From: Acanthaster planci
Lineage: Eukaryota; Echinodermata; Asteroidea; Valvatida; Acanthasteridae
Assembly (NCBI RefSeq): GCF_001949145.1
Contig: NW_019091394.1
Coordinates: 423,758 to 483,757, forward strand
Length of the DNA: 60,000 nucleotides
Reading direction: 5' to 3'
This document shows positions 43,474 through 55,385 of the stretch, one piece after another. Both the position numbers and the translations under genes were made by a program. The notes beneath the pieces are model-generated. The model made no database searches, was not told the DNA's origin, and saw only the letters and a program-made list of their open reading frames with translations. Within the stretch, counting starts at the first letter, position 1. Every line of letters starts with the position of its first letter.

Positions 43474-45007
43474 TTCTGTCTCCAAGAAAACTGGCGAAAG
43501 GTTTTACGTTGTTATTCCACTCTTAAATATCACAGCAAACAATAAAATCTGTCCTTTATTCACAAACGCCAACCTTCCGATTTTATAATGCGATCACGGA
43601 GCCTGAGGAAGAATTGTCGGAATATACTAGTGCAAGTAGTCAGATCCCCTATGTCCATATCTCTTTAAAAGCATTATAGACGTCTGGGTTTATGTGAAAT
43701 TAGCATACCATGACCTTGTGACCCTGAGTTCATTAGAGACATTGATCAATCGATTAAAGACAACCTTCGCTTCGAAGGTTGAGCGCTGACGGTGTTTAAA
43801 AAAAAAACTGGTCAAACAAACAAATTAGCTTGTCACATCTCTGTGATCATCTGTTCATGTCTAACTTCTAAACCCCTTCTCAGTTTTATTTAACAGAACA
43901 TGACAGAGAACTCCATAAACTAAGATTGCTACCGTCCCGGCCACGGCCACGGCATACCAGCCCAGCGCTGAATTATGAAAGTAGTTTTATTTTACAATGT
44001 TGAATGTACCACTTTTCTAAATTTCACCTTTGGATACAAAGCAACATGGTCATCGCAAGGGGGCGAGTGCTTTTCCTTAGAAAAGGGGGAAGTGAACAAA
44101 ATGAGAAAAAAAAAGAAAGGGGCTGAATTTGTAAAAAAAAAACAAAAACAAAAAACCTTTCCTACATAGCTTTTAAAGGGAAATGGGTGAGAAAACAAGT
44201 TTGGACAAATATTTGTTCGAACAAAAAGCAAAAACATTCGAACGATTTTTTTTTTTTTTTTTTGAACGAATTTTTTTTTCGTTCGACCGAACATTTTTTT
44301 CTCCAAGTTTTTTCTCACCCATGTCCCTATGAACTCCGTACTTCCCACTGTTAAAGTTTTAAAATAAGTTGTTGCTGATAATGAGTGCTTCCCCCACCCC
44401 CGGAAAAAATTCCGGCTACGCCCACGATGTACAACAAAAAAATCCCGTTCATTTTTTTTCACCAAGGAAGACTTTCTTGTCTTACCTTTACCTTCATAGG
44501 CTTTTTTTAAATTTTGAATTGATGTCCATTTTTCAGATTTATTGTGAAAACTTTCACATAACTTTGTATTGCGCCCTCTTCCGAAGTTTTTTTTATGCAA
44601 TTCCATCAGCCCATCCGTTTGAGGGCGCTCTCCTAAGCTGTAGTGGTTTTAAAAATCTATTTATTTAAAACAATAATTAAAAATTTATTAAACATTTCAT
44701 TCTTGGATACCTTTAAATGAGAGAAAAAGAAATACAAGATATCTACTCTTTTAAAAATTTAGTTTAAAATTCTATTATATATTTTTAATTAGAAAATGAC
44801 CATCTTATGTTGTTAAAAATAAATAAGTAAATAAAATAAGTTGCTTGACAACCGGTCGGAAGCGAGAGGGAAGAAACTATCGACTGCTAGATTTGTTTCT
44901 GCTTTGTGCGTACAACTTAAGTTATATTATAGGCCCTATATGCAACAGTATCGATTCAAGCAGATTCACATTGTTTATTACTGAACAGTTAAATAAACGT
45001 TTTGAAA
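43474..45007. other. Divergent intergenic region between RNF7 and NME7
   Basis: About 1.5 kb separates the two start codons in a head-to-head arrangement, so both promoters must lie here. It contains an AT-rich stretch with poly-A/poly-T runs and a 155-bp fold-back at 44175-44329. A long minus-strand open frame here is low-complexity and not credible as a gene. The 5' UTR of NME7 ends at the ATG in 45008. Confidence 0.65.
44175..44329. mobile_element. 155-bp fold-back element between RNF7 and NME7
   Basis: AAAGGGAAATGGGTGAGAAA on the left pairs with TTTTTTCTCACCCATGTCCC on the right. Inner blocks GTTCGAACAAAAA/ACATTCGAACG pair with TTCGTTCGACCGAAC. The element is full-length palindromic with a T-run centre. 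No target duplication is evident. Confidence 0.6.
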
Positions 45008-48000
45008 ATGGTAAGTTTGTCACTGTAGAAATACATTTGTAATCAAGTTCTCTCCTGCAGGCTAGGACTGCGTCAATATACTCGGAGCAAGTTCCTCGGG
45101 AGCTAGTTTCTCATCGGGGAAAGTCCCACCATAGGCCCAGCACAGCATGAAAAATGATGAAAGTTGCAGACCGGGCCTGGGCGAATAACGTATTCAACGT
45201 TTCAGCTTAACATTTCCTAGTGCACTTTTTAGGCCGTTCAGTCATGTGTTAATATTCTGGGATAAAGAAAGCTTGTGAATGAGTTTGTTTCAGGGCTTAG
45301 GCGCTAGCCTCCTCGTTTGAAATTAATTTGGGAGTTAGTTTTGCTTCATCACGTTCATGCATTTTTCTGTTTCAGTGCCAGGGTGTTTTCAAAAGAAAGA
45401 TGTGAATAAAGATGAAGAAAGGCACAATGAATAATGATGTGTTTTACTTTCAATGAGGCCTGTTTTGTTGATTGAAGGCATACAAAAGTTATCTTGAACA
45501 TGAAATATGCAAAGGATGTTTTACAAATACAAATACTATTGCGACTGATAGAAGGCTGTCACATTAAGTATCTGATTATAGGTCTATGTCTATCTAATCC
45601 TAAACACGGACTGTATATTTGGGGACCCCACAATTTTTTGCAGTGTTGTAGTCTAGTACTTTTTTTGATTAAAGAGTACTGCCAAGTACTTAATTTCCAA
45701 GTACCTGAAAGTCTGAGTACATCACTAGTCCAGGACCCAAGATGCCTGTCTCAGTGCTGCGATCCGTTATTGCATGCAGTGTGCCTTTACAAGGTCATAC
45801 ACAGTGACAGTACCCCCTCTGGCTGCTGTGTCTGGTAATGGTTTGTGTCGCGGAATAAATAGTCTTGGAACCAAGACTAGGAATACACAGCGTTTCGCAT
45901 TCGTAATTGGCTGAGGCGATGAATGTGTAGACCCTGTGTTTGTTGGACCATACCGAGTATCGGTCTGTGAGGATCAATTTTCTTGTATCGTTGTATTTCA
46001 ATGGCCATTACTGGATTTAAATGATATTTTCATCGACTACTGTTATTCTGAGTATTTTGCAGCCCGAGTACAAGAACTGTTGTTCGAGTACAAGTACTTT
46101 GAGTACAAGTAAGACACAAGTGGTCTGTAGACGGTACTCGAGTAGTACTGGAGTTCGAGTACCAAGTAAAAGTACTTCAACACTTTGTTTTTTCATTTTA
46201 ATCTGGTAAAACTGGTCAACCCCCCCAAAAGGCAATGCTTTCTTTATTGTGCTGACCCTATTTTTTAGAAATTTCAAATTGTAAATTGTGAGAAAATATG
46301 ACTTTCTTACTGATAAACTAGCCATGCAAGTTTAAAACCACAGTGTTTCATGTGTTAAAACACTCACAGTTTCCCCTTATAATTTCCCTCAAAACTCAAA
46401 ACCCTGGCCTCTTTTCACAACATCAACCCTACAGTTATTTAGCATGATGTCATAATCATCTGCAAAGGTGAATCCAAAAGTTGAAATATCAGTCTCCCTT
46501 CTGTTATAGGAATGGGGTCCCAAATATACAATCCCACTAAAACCACTCAGTATGCTGTTAAATTTAAATTGGTCAAATTATTTTGGGAAATAATTGGTTG
46601 AAATTTATCAACTCGGTATTTAAGTTATTCTGAAAGTATTGTTGGCTTTACGTCTTGCATACATTTTCAGTCACAACCTGAGAGATTTGCTTTCATCGCT
46701 GAATGGTATGATGAGAATGCTGCCATCATACGATCTTATCAGCTTCTCTTCTATACATCGGACAACACAGTGGAAATGGTAAGACCATTCACTTGTGATG
46801 TTAGTGAGTTTGTATGCACAAGATAAAGAAAATTGGGAAATTGAAAACAGAAATTCAACTTTCCAGAAGTAAGATCAAATGTTTGTTTTTTTTGGTGCCG
46901 TTCATGTATTTGGTTTTGATCATGTTAAAGTCAGCGCTGTTTTAGTAGACCTAAAGACACTCAGTATTTCGTACTCGTAAGAAAATTGAAATATTTTCTT
47001 TTAATTTCTCAGTATGACATCAAGAACAGACGGATATTCCTGAAGCGTTCCAAGGTGGACAACGTGAGATTTGAAGACCTGTATATCGGGGGCACCATCA
47101 ACGTTCACTCCAGACAGCTGAACCTGGTGGAGTATGCAGATGAATTCACCAAGAAACAGCTCAGCTCAAAGAAGGAGAAGTGAGTTTAATGCTTTTTTGC
47201 TCAGAGGTTCTGCAGTATATGCAGGAGTCGAAATTAACCTTTTTTTTTCCTGGTAGCCAGCAGGATCAGTACTTCAAAATTTTACTGGTCCTGCTGAAAG
47301 TTTGGGGGTCCCATACCAGAATCACACATGCAACCACTTGGGCAATCCTTGTTAGGGCGCAGGCCGTGACAAATTGGTTTTGGTTTTTAAATTGCCCGAT
47401 CGAGCAGGCCGTGTCATAAATTTGTTTGCCCAAATCGCACCAGTTACCTCAAGGAGTAAGATTTGTTTTACCCTCTTGTGTCAAATGTTTCAATAGTTCA
47501 CGTAAAAACAGGCTTTGAGATACAATACCAATTAGGAAATTCTCAAAATGTCTTCCTCATTTTCTCTGTTTCATCAGAACTCTTGCAATGATCAAGCCAG
47601 ATGCTGTGTCTAAATTTGGTAAGTTTGAAACGGTGACATTGTTTCCTTTGCTTTCTGAATGTGTGAATGGTCTCCATAATTTTAACATTCTTTCGTATTC
47701 ATAAGCTTGTACCGTGACCCGTATTTACTTTTTCGTAGCTTTGATGCACCAAAGTTACTGAACAGTTGGGCTGTCTGTTTGTTTGTAGGTGCCATCATTG
47801 ATATGATTTATGCGGGTGGGTTTCTCATCGCTAATGCCAAGATGACCCAGATGACCCGGCAAGACGCGGAGGAGTTCTACCAGGAGCATGTACAGAGGCC
47901 ATTCTTTGAGTGAGTAGAAAGAATCTCGGCTCATTCGATGTCCCGTCTGGAAGAGGAGACTAACTATATATCTCTGACTTTATTCCAGATTTGTTGATGA

Positions 48001-49347
48001 TAACTGGTCTCAGTCTTGGAACAAATTAAAAATGTTTACATTGCATCACTGTTGTGCTTTTGTCCTAGGCAGAATCATTGATTTTTTATTTTTATTTGAC
48101 CGTTCTTTGATTTTTTCTTTCTCCTTTTCCAGCAAACTGGTGCGGTTTATGGCCAGCGGCCCCATCGTGGTCATGGAGCTGATGGGAAACAACGCAGTCA
48201 CAGAGTGGCGCAGGCTGCTTGGCCCGACGGACAGTAGCATGGCACGCAGTGAGGCGCCAAACAGCGTCCGAGCCAAGTTTGGCACAGGTAGCGTCAGCAA
48301 GTCGGTGCTTAGCAAGAGTTTCTAGCCAGTCAAACAAACGTGTCTCTGACACAGTGTCCAATGGCGATTTATTTCTTTACGTGTATATGCTTCCCAATTC
48401 AGATCAGACCATGAATGCGTGCCACGGTTCAGACGCAGTTCAGACTGGCCAGCGAGAAACAAATTTCTTCTTTGGTGCCGATAGGAAGTGGAAGAACACA
48501 GCTAAGCTCTCGGGCACTACGTGCTGTGTGATCAAGCCCAGTGCCATCTTGGAAGGTGAGCACATTTGATAACAATTTGGGATACCTTAGATGAAGTTAG
48601 GGGATTTTTCCCTAAATTAACTAAGAATCGCTAGAATGAGGAGGATAAAAGTCACTTCAGACGCCTTTTTCTCCTTTTCCTGAATATAGCAAATCACCAG
48701 ATCAGGTCTCTTTTCTGATGTCTTCACTAGCCAGCAATGTAGATTAAACCTCCATTTGCTTCCATAAACCATTTCTTTGTTCGTGATGACGTTTTCCTTC
48801 TCTTGTCTTCAGGTAAGGCAGGCAAGATCATGATGGCCATTGTGGAGGCGGGTTTTGAAGTCTCCGCCCTCCAGATATTCCACATGGAGAAAGCCAACGC
48901 AGAGGAGTTTTTCGAGGTCTACAAGGGTGTCGTGAACGAATATGGCGTAAGTTTCCGTCTGACTGAGGGTACCATTTTTGAGTTTGCAGACTTTCGTTGA
49001 TCCAATGAACAATTAGAAAAAGTTACAAAAGGGAAACTTTCACGTGATTTATTGTATTATGATTCAAAGATACGGCAAATTTGTGGTTTCCTTTGTAGGA
49101 CATGGTGCAAGAGCTGTGTTCTGGCCCCTGCTTTGCACTGGAGATCACTGGTAAAGGGGAGCAGACAGCTGAAGCTTTCCGTGAGTTCGTAGGTCCGGCC
49201 GATCCTGAGATTGCCCGTAACCTCAGGCCCAAGACCCTGCGAGCCATCTTCGGCCACAATAAAATCAAGAATGCCGTTCACTGCACCGACCTCCCGGAAG
49301 ACTGCCCGCTAGAGGTGGCATATTTCTTCCAGATATTGGCCAACTAG
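45008..49347 (+). CDS. NME7: Nucleoside diphosphate kinase homolog 7 (NME7), 9 exons
   Basis: Exons 45008-45010, 46671-46778, 47013-47179, 47578-47618, 47789-47909, 48133-48287, 48403-48555, 48813-48946 and 49099-49347, all GT-AG and in phase. The protein is 376 aa, the same length as human NME7. The first exon contributes only the initiator Met before a gtaagt donor. Residues 1-90 form the DM10 domain (SQPERFAFIAEWYDENAAII). Two NDPK domains follow: the first begins KTLAMIKPDAVSKFG and carries NACHGSD with His206; the second begins CCVIKPSAILEGKAGKIM and carries NAVHCTD with His355. Both histidines fall at the same numbers as in the human protein. Known role: microtubule inner protein of ciliary doublets and component that activates the gamma-tubulin ring complex. 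The first site keeps the canonical HGSD. Upstream transcription start is not resolved. Confidence 0.97.
45641..46185. mobile_element. hAT-like non-autonomous element rich in GAGTAC motifs
   Basis: CAGTGTTGTAGTCTAGTACT on the left and AGTACTTCAACACT on the right are inverted tips in NME7 intron 1. Subterminal regions are packed with GAGTAC/GTACTC/AAGTAC repeats on both strands, including TACTCGAGTAGTACT. CAGTGTTG-type tips with such subterminal arrays are common in hAT elements. An exact 8-bp duplication is not visible, so the assignment is tentative. Confidence 0.45.
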
Positions 49348-50411
49348 GGCCTTCATTTCGAACCCCAGACCTCTGCGGAGGGCATACCAGAGGTTCGTCT
49401 CTCATACTCCCTAGGCATAACCTGTGCAGTCACTAGAACTTGATTCTGCTAGCGTCCAAAATGGCAGTGACAGAAGAGAGTGTGTGCAAATATGATATCT
49501 AAACATCAGTTTTACTGGTTGGGTGTGAGTGGAGAAACTTCTCTGTGGCTGTCGAGATGCTCCCTGATATGTCTGTGCGTGATGTAGGTTTTCAAGGCAG
49601 GGGAATGTCGTTTCTTCCTGTATTCAGCCTGCTCGTCAGTGATCAGTATTTGGAAGTCATCTTATGTCATATGACCGGCGTTAATTCTTCTTAGCAAAGC
49701 AGAAATCATTTTGTAGCCACATGCGTCATGGGTAACAAGTATTAAGCTGGAATTAAGCGTTGCAAGTTGAAAAATATTTCATTAAAAAAAAATTCCTCAG
49801 TTTCTAAACATTTGCTTTTTGACAGAATGGAATGTCTAAAAATGTCTGAAGTCAAAATGCCTTCATAGCGTCCAAAAATATCAGGGTCCTTCTGGCCAAG
49901 AACTTTCCACAGGCATGGTAACAAAGTTCCAGAAGTCAAAAATGTTCCAGTCAGCTGTCAGGGTAATATGCACCGACACCTTCGCAGAGGTGTATTGCTG
50001 TATTACCCGAGGCCAGGCACGTGTATCATGCCACATAATGTGAGTTTCAAAGTTGTAGCTGGCTCTGAGCTGTGAACAAGTGTTTGCTCTCCTTTTTCTC
50101 TGACCTGAAATGTACATGCATAAGTTTTGGACAAGTACAAGATGTGTTACCTATTTAATATTGAAAAAAACTTTGTGATCGAGTGTCTGTGTCCTGCCTC
50201 CCCGATGCAGAAGTTAGGCCCCTCTACCCTCCTCCAAGTTATGATGTTGTCATCTCTAGGTTGGAATAAGCGTTATTTAAGCAGTGATTACATCAAACCC
50301 AGTGATAAGAAAGCTGTCATCAGTCACAAACTTTTGAAAATCTCTTTCAATAGTGTACAGTTTTGCTTGGAATCCCAAATATTCTTTCCTATCTTCCAGC
50401 AAAAAAGTGTA

Positions 50412-50447
50412 AATAAAGGTTTCTGGTTCTCTCTCTCCGGCAATAAA
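50412..50447 (+). terminator. Candidate polyadenylation signals of NME7
   Basis: Two canonical AATAAA hexamers 30 bases apart (50412-50417, 50442-50447) are followed by T/G-rich sequence (GTTCATTGCTGTTTTTGGTTG at a distance of 40-70 bases, broken by other bases). They are the first clear pair downstream of the NME7 stop at 49347. Confidence 0.45.
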
Positions 50448-51180
50448 AGCATATGTGAGAAAGAGTTCGATGGTGTTTAGTATAGACGTTCATTGCTGTT
50501 TTTGGTTGTAGAAACATCCGGTTCATGCCACTATATCTGTTCTAAAATCAAGTTGGTTTTGTTCCAGTTTTAGTTACATTTCACACTAAGAGTTTACTTT
50601 TTGCTTTTAAGAATTACCTAGAGGGAGTTTTAGTTGGGTCTGTTACTGAGCATTAGAGTGATAATACTCTACTGCTAGAATGCGATATCCAAAAGAAAAT
50701 GTTCGGGAAAAAAATTTTCTACTAGAGGCAATATTCATGATTTTCCGAGTTCAGTCTTTTATACTGAATGGCATTCCCCTTTTATAGTGATATTGCAAAC
50801 ATTTTGCTAAAGTTATTTTTAGTTGTTAGGAAATCCTGAAAATTCTTCACATCCCTTCTTAATTTTCTTGTTCATCACAAAAAGTGTGTGTGTGGGGGGG
50901 GAGGTTTCAACAGCCCCTTCGCCCCCCACAGGGTGGGGGATATATACCCCCACCCCCGGGATTTACGCCCATGTCTAAATGTTGAAGGGCAAAAAGTGAT
51001 GTTATCTGACTCTGAACCTCCATCAGGAAACATCACACCAACCTGACGTTAAGTTTGGGACGTGGAGCTAGACGTGTCTTCGGTAGCTTATTTACAAGCA
51101 CTAAACAATTTTAAAAGTTCGGCTCTAAGAGTTGCATGTGATGTTTGACCAAATTCAACAAAATTAGATGGGAGATGTTA

Positions 51181-51216
51181 ATTTCGGCTATTCATCTAAT
51201 GATGAATAGCCGAAAT
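51181..51216. repeat. Perfect 16-bp inverted repeat with 4-base loop
   Basis: ATTTCGGCTATTCATC, loop TAAT, then the exact complement GATGAATAGCCGAAAT. There are no mismatches. It may be a small fold-back element remnant or a structured site. Confidence 0.85.
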
Positions 51217-51492
51217 AGCTCGCTAGAGGGCGACATTTAGATTCACAACTGCCAAGAAATTTTCGTACAAGGACATGTGTTGGATGTTTTCCTTCCTGCA
51301 TCATGTTGATATACGCAGCGGCCCAGGACCAGGATTGTAAATGATGTGCTGGCGATAGCCTAGTGTTCTTCATTGACGTCGTAGGCCTAATCCATAAGTA
51401 TCAACGAAACGGTAAGTGCGTGCGTGTTGCGAGGGATAACGGTCGTGATTGTACCCAGATATTAATACTAGCACGCAAGCATGATCATTATG

Positions 51493-51634
51493 ATTAGGTC
51501 CTAGCCCCACAAAAAGGGCTGTCGAAATGTAGTAGTGGCTCTCTTTTACAATCTGTCTCCTGTGGTGGCGACAGATAAGAGACATATTGTAAAAGAGAGC
51601 CACTACAGCCCTATTTGTGGGGCTAGATTAGGTC
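51493..51634. mobile_element. 126-bp fold-back MITE with exact 8-bp target duplication (hAT-like)
   Basis: The element proper is 51501-51626. Its ends CTAGCCCCACAAAAAGGGCT and GCCCTATTTGTGGGGCTAG are inverted repeats. They continue inwards as AGTGGCTCTCTTTTACAAT versus ATTGTAAAAGAGAGCCACT (perfect). Flanking both ends is ATTAGGTC (51493-51500 and 51627-51634), an exact 8-bp direct duplication. An 8-bp duplication and fold-back form fit a hAT-group non-autonomous element. Confidence 0.75.
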
Positions 51635-52180
51635 CTAGCCTATTAGTACATGTACTTGTGCTTGTGAATATTAAATGAGTGCTCTTCCAATTTAATTGCT
51701 TTCTTCAATTAGGGCCTAGTCGTGTTCTTTACCTTATTGCACGATGAAGTTGCAATTTTGGCAGGAATTTAGACTTAACATACCATTTCAGAAACATAAG
51801 AAATCCCAGAGCTGTGGGATGTGGGAGCAGAGCGGACGTCAGACCCCGCATTTCTGGGGGTAGATCAGTGACAAAGGCCTCACCTTGAAGGCTCTTTGGT
51901 CAAAATATAGTGACTTTTCATTTAAACGCTTGGTGTGAAAAAGTGGCATCAGGATGCTCCCCTCTCTTTGCCCGAAACAATTCCTTCCAGTGACCGATTC
52001 AACTTTCATGTGATCTAAAAACTTCATATTCATCTCCACAGGATGCATACATACCTGTAGATGGACTCCTATACCGTGGGATACTTCGACCCCAAACAGA
52101 CGAGATGAAATGGCACCGACTCAAACACTCAAGCTTGAGCCTTGAGAGCCCTTGATTGTAGCTTCGTACAGCAGCTGAAA

Positions 52181-53854
52181 ATGGCAAATTACTACGTCAT
52201 CGGATTGTCAACGGTAATAATATTAACTATACTTTGTATGTTATATGACTCGTTTGATATGGATATGTACCGGTGTGCGGACATCAAACAGCCATCTGCC
52301 ACATCAACAGGCATCACCAGATTGTTAACTTCCAGGGGTTCGACCTTCAACATGACAGGCAACGATGTCCTCGTCTGCCTGCACATTCAGAAGACAGGGG
52401 GGTCCTCGTTCGGCCGGCACCTCGTGCACGACCTGGACTTGAAAAAGCCGTGCCAGTGCAAGAAGGGTGTGAAGACTTGCCAGTGCCTTCGGCCGGGCAG
52501 TGACAGGGAGCCGTGGCTCTTCAGCGAGTTCTCCATGGGCTGGTCGTGCGGTTTGCACGCCGACTGGACAGAACTGACGCACTGTGTCCCCAGCATGCTG
52601 GATAAGTACGAGGGCGAGAAAAAGAAGAGGAGGTAGGTTGTCGCACTTGGCTGTCGCCACAATGATCGTTATTCATGTTCATTTTACTGCAAGGAACATC
52701 ATCAGTGTTTCTAAGCTCAGCCTGCTAAATTTGTTTCAAGTGGATCACACACAAAAAAATGATACATGTAATTTGTCTTGGTTCAGTGCACATCTAATCT
52801 GATATGTGGGAAGTCAGGCCGAAACCTCAGATGTATGTTAATGTTCATATAGAGGTCTCCTGGACTGTTTTGCGATGAATTCTTTTCAACACCTTCATGG
52901 CGGGATTATTTTGATGGCGACTGCTGGGCTGTGGTATGCCCTGAATGGAGGGCTTAGTCCATCAGCAGGCCCCATTGAACCAGCAGCTGCATGGTGAATA
53001 GACTGTACGTGTGGTATGCACTAATCCTCATACAGTGGTGCCGTAGTAGCAGTCCTCCGTAGCGAAGGGGTTAAATTAAATTACAATAAAGATAAGTTTT
53101 GAAAGAAAGATGCACTTTTTTGTGAGCCCCGGTTATGATCAGTAACTCTGTTGCTCTCATCAGAGCTACATTACTTGTAGTAACGTACATTTTGGGACAT
53201 ACTGTCCTATCAATGCTACCCTATCAGCTTGCCTGTCATGTCTCCTCCTCTACCAGGTATTTTTACTTAACCATTCTGCGGGATCCGCTGAGCCGATACC
53301 TCAGTGAGTGGCGACATGTCCAGCGGGGAGCCACCTGGAAAACCTCCATGCACATGTGCGACGGCCGCGTCCCGTCCTCCGAGGAGCTCCCCAGCTGCTA
53401 CCTGGGGATTGACTGGACGGGCGTGACCCTGAAGGAATTTTTGGGCTGCCGCTACAACCTGGCCAACAACCGCCAGACGCGGATGCTGGCTGATCTCACA
53501 GCGGTGGGCTGCTACAACCTGTCTCAGCTTTCGGACGCCGAACGTAGGGCCGGCATGCTGGAGAGCGCCAAACGCAACCTCAAGCGTTTGGCCTTTTTTG
53601 GCATCCTGGAGTATCAGAAGGAGACGCAGCAGCTATTTGAGGCCACCTTTGGCTTGAAGTTCCAGAAGGACTTTGTCCAGTTTGATGCCACCAAGGGCAC
53701 GGCTGCCCAGACCATCCTGACGGAAGAGCAAAAGGCGGGGGTCCACAAGGCCAACGCCGAAGATTTCCTCCTGTACGATTATGCCAAAAAGCTGTTCTTG
53801 GATCGTGTCGCAGCATTGAACCAAAATCGCAAAAGGAGAACTCCGTTGACTTGA
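52181..53854 (+). CDS. HS6ST: Heparan sulfate 6-O-sulfotransferase, 2 exons
   Basis: Exons 52181-52632 and 53257-53854 (GT-AG, phase 2) give 349 aa. The start ATG (GAAAATGGC) is followed at residues 4-22 by one hydrophobic signal-anchor segment, as expected for a type II Golgi enzyme. The 5'-phosphosulfate loop is LHIQKTGGSSFGRH (68-80). The WSCGLHADWTEL block holds His126, aligned with the catalytic base of the family. The 3'-phosphate motif is ILRDPLSRYLSEWRHVQRG (157-175). NLANNRQTRMLADL follows. Sequons include N57 and N238. Known role: transfer of sulfate from PAPS to C6 of glucosamine in heparan sulfate, shaping growth-factor binding. The C-terminus is some 60 residues shorter than vertebrate HS6ST1, ending soon after the YDYAKKLFLDR block. 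The two-exon layout with the intron before the FYLTILRDP block matches the family. The particular vertebrate paralog is not assignable. Confidence 0.95.
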
Positions 53855-54930
53855 ACTGCACAGATTCTGAAACTTTGTAAACTTACTGCCAAATTCAGAG
53901 CAACAAAAGCCAAAATGTGTAAAAAAAAAACAAAAGGCAAAGAAGATATGCATTCAGAATGAGTTGCGAATGATATGGTATCAGTCACATGACAGATGTT
54001 TAAGTAATCTTAATAACAATAACATAAAACAAACTTGAAATGGTAATCTTTGTCAGAAATTCTCCTTTGTTGTGGTTTCTTTTCCATTTTGTTCAATATT
54101 TCGGCTTGGCTCCCATTACAGTTATGCGTGTACACGTATTTGTCTTTGGGGGAGTTTATGATCACTTATTTATGAGAACCTGTCGACTTCTAAAAACTTG
54201 GTCAGTAGTCCTGTAGCTTTGATGATAGTGTTCTATTTTTTCATTATGTAGTATTGTAAAAATCTATGTACAGTGTAATCGTTTTTCTGCTTTTGCTACG
54301 TTGACCTTTCACCTTTAAGTGAGCATGTTCAGATGCATAGATGCATCTGATTTGCAATATACAGCTCTGGTTTTTTCCCAAGAATACAGGTCTGCCAGTA
54401 ATGGATTAACATGGACTGGAATTTAATCTCTGTATATTTACTACCTCAGATTTTGAGTGTCAGATGAGTGAATGTGATTTGAAGCCAACTCAATTTGAAG
54501 GTTTTGTGAGATTTTGAAGGATTTCCCAGGCATGAAAGCAAGAATGTGGAATTTTCGAGGAATTGACTTGAAAAACAAGCCAATTTGGGGCATTATAGAA
54601 TGGTCAAGGTGCACAGGAGCATCACCACGCCATTGTATTGGAAGATTATCAGCTGAGCATCTCAGGGAGTGAAGATTTACGAACATTGGTAAAAAATTGA
54701 TATGCATGTCTCTCGTCTTTCACTTTGTTTCCTCGCCTGACCAGTACTCGGAGGCAATGATGAATCACTCGTTTTTCTTTAGAAATCAGCATTTTTTAGT
54801 CCATGAATAGGCCAGCTCTTGGAGAGAAAAAAGAGGAAAACTCAGGTTGTATGAGAATGCAGGCATGTACCTTGCGTGGTGACGCTGTATACAGTATGTG
54901 ATGATATGCATACATGCGTATTTTAGCGTG

Positions 54931-55306
54931 CATCCTAATAAGCCACTTCCGAGTTAAATTTGAATAAAATCTGGTACACTGAGTTATCTGATTGCTCAGA
55001 AACGTAACAATTTGAATTCCCCAGACGAAAGACACTGTTGCTATACCTCGTGATTCGGGGCAAGCTTTTGCACAGCGACCACTATCTCTGGGATGGACTG
55101 ATTCCTTTATGCCGTTCTTATCCATCAAGAACAGTGTATTGTTGCAAGACGTCTCTTATGTAACTAAGGAAAAGCTAGCCCCGAATCACGAGGTATAGCA
55201 ACAGTGGTTTTAAGTATGGAGAATTCAATCTGTTATGTTCACGTGAATTTAAATAACTCAGTGTACCAGATTTTATTCAAATTTAACTCGCAAATGGCTT
55301 ATTATG
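54931..55306. repeat. Large fold-back: about 135-bp inverted arms, about 100-bp loop
   Basis: The left arm is 54931-55069 and the right arm 55169-55306. The arms pair over TTAAATTTGAATAAAATCTG (left) with CAGATTTTATTCAAATTTAA (right), and over CACTGTTGCTATACCTCGTG (left) with its exact complement at 55185-55204. Similarity drops in the middle of each arm. The loop holds a small GTTCTT...AAGAAC hairpin. The structure is that of a fold-back/MITE-like element. No target duplication was identified. Confidence 0.8.
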
Positions 55307-55385
55307 CAGGCACCAGTACCAAACTGAAGGCTGCAGTTGAAGTAGGCACTATATTGCGTGGACGCCATTGAAAGAATCCATCATT

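Larger units (their letters stand above)
49348..52180 (+). other. NME7 3' UTR and NME7-HS6ST intergenic region
   Basis: NME7 3' UTR starts here. Two AATAAA signals at 50412-50417 and 50442-50447 give a plausible end about 1.1 kb after the stop. Further on lie G/C-run tracts (about 50891-50960), a perfect 16-bp hairpin (51181-51216), a hAT-like fold-back (51501-51626) and the presumed HS6ST 5' UTR/promoter. No other exon was recognised. Confidence 0.65.

Noticed and set aside
43992-44606. 204-aa minus-strand ORF rich in Lys and Phe
   Set aside because: It runs through poly-A/T tracts and a fold-back element; composition is low-complexity and no domain is recognisable.
48046-48361. Minus-strand ORFs of 89 aa
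   Set aside because: They are antisense shadows of NME7 exon 6 (48133-48287).
52325-52662. Minus-strand ORFs of 91-111 aa and plus-strand ORF 52273-52503
   Set aside because: They are shadow frames of HS6ST exon 1, whose frame is fixed by conserved sulfotransferase motifs.
53580-53953. Minus-strand ORFs of 93-106 aa
   Set aside because: They are antisense to HS6ST exon 2 and have no protein similarity that I recognise.
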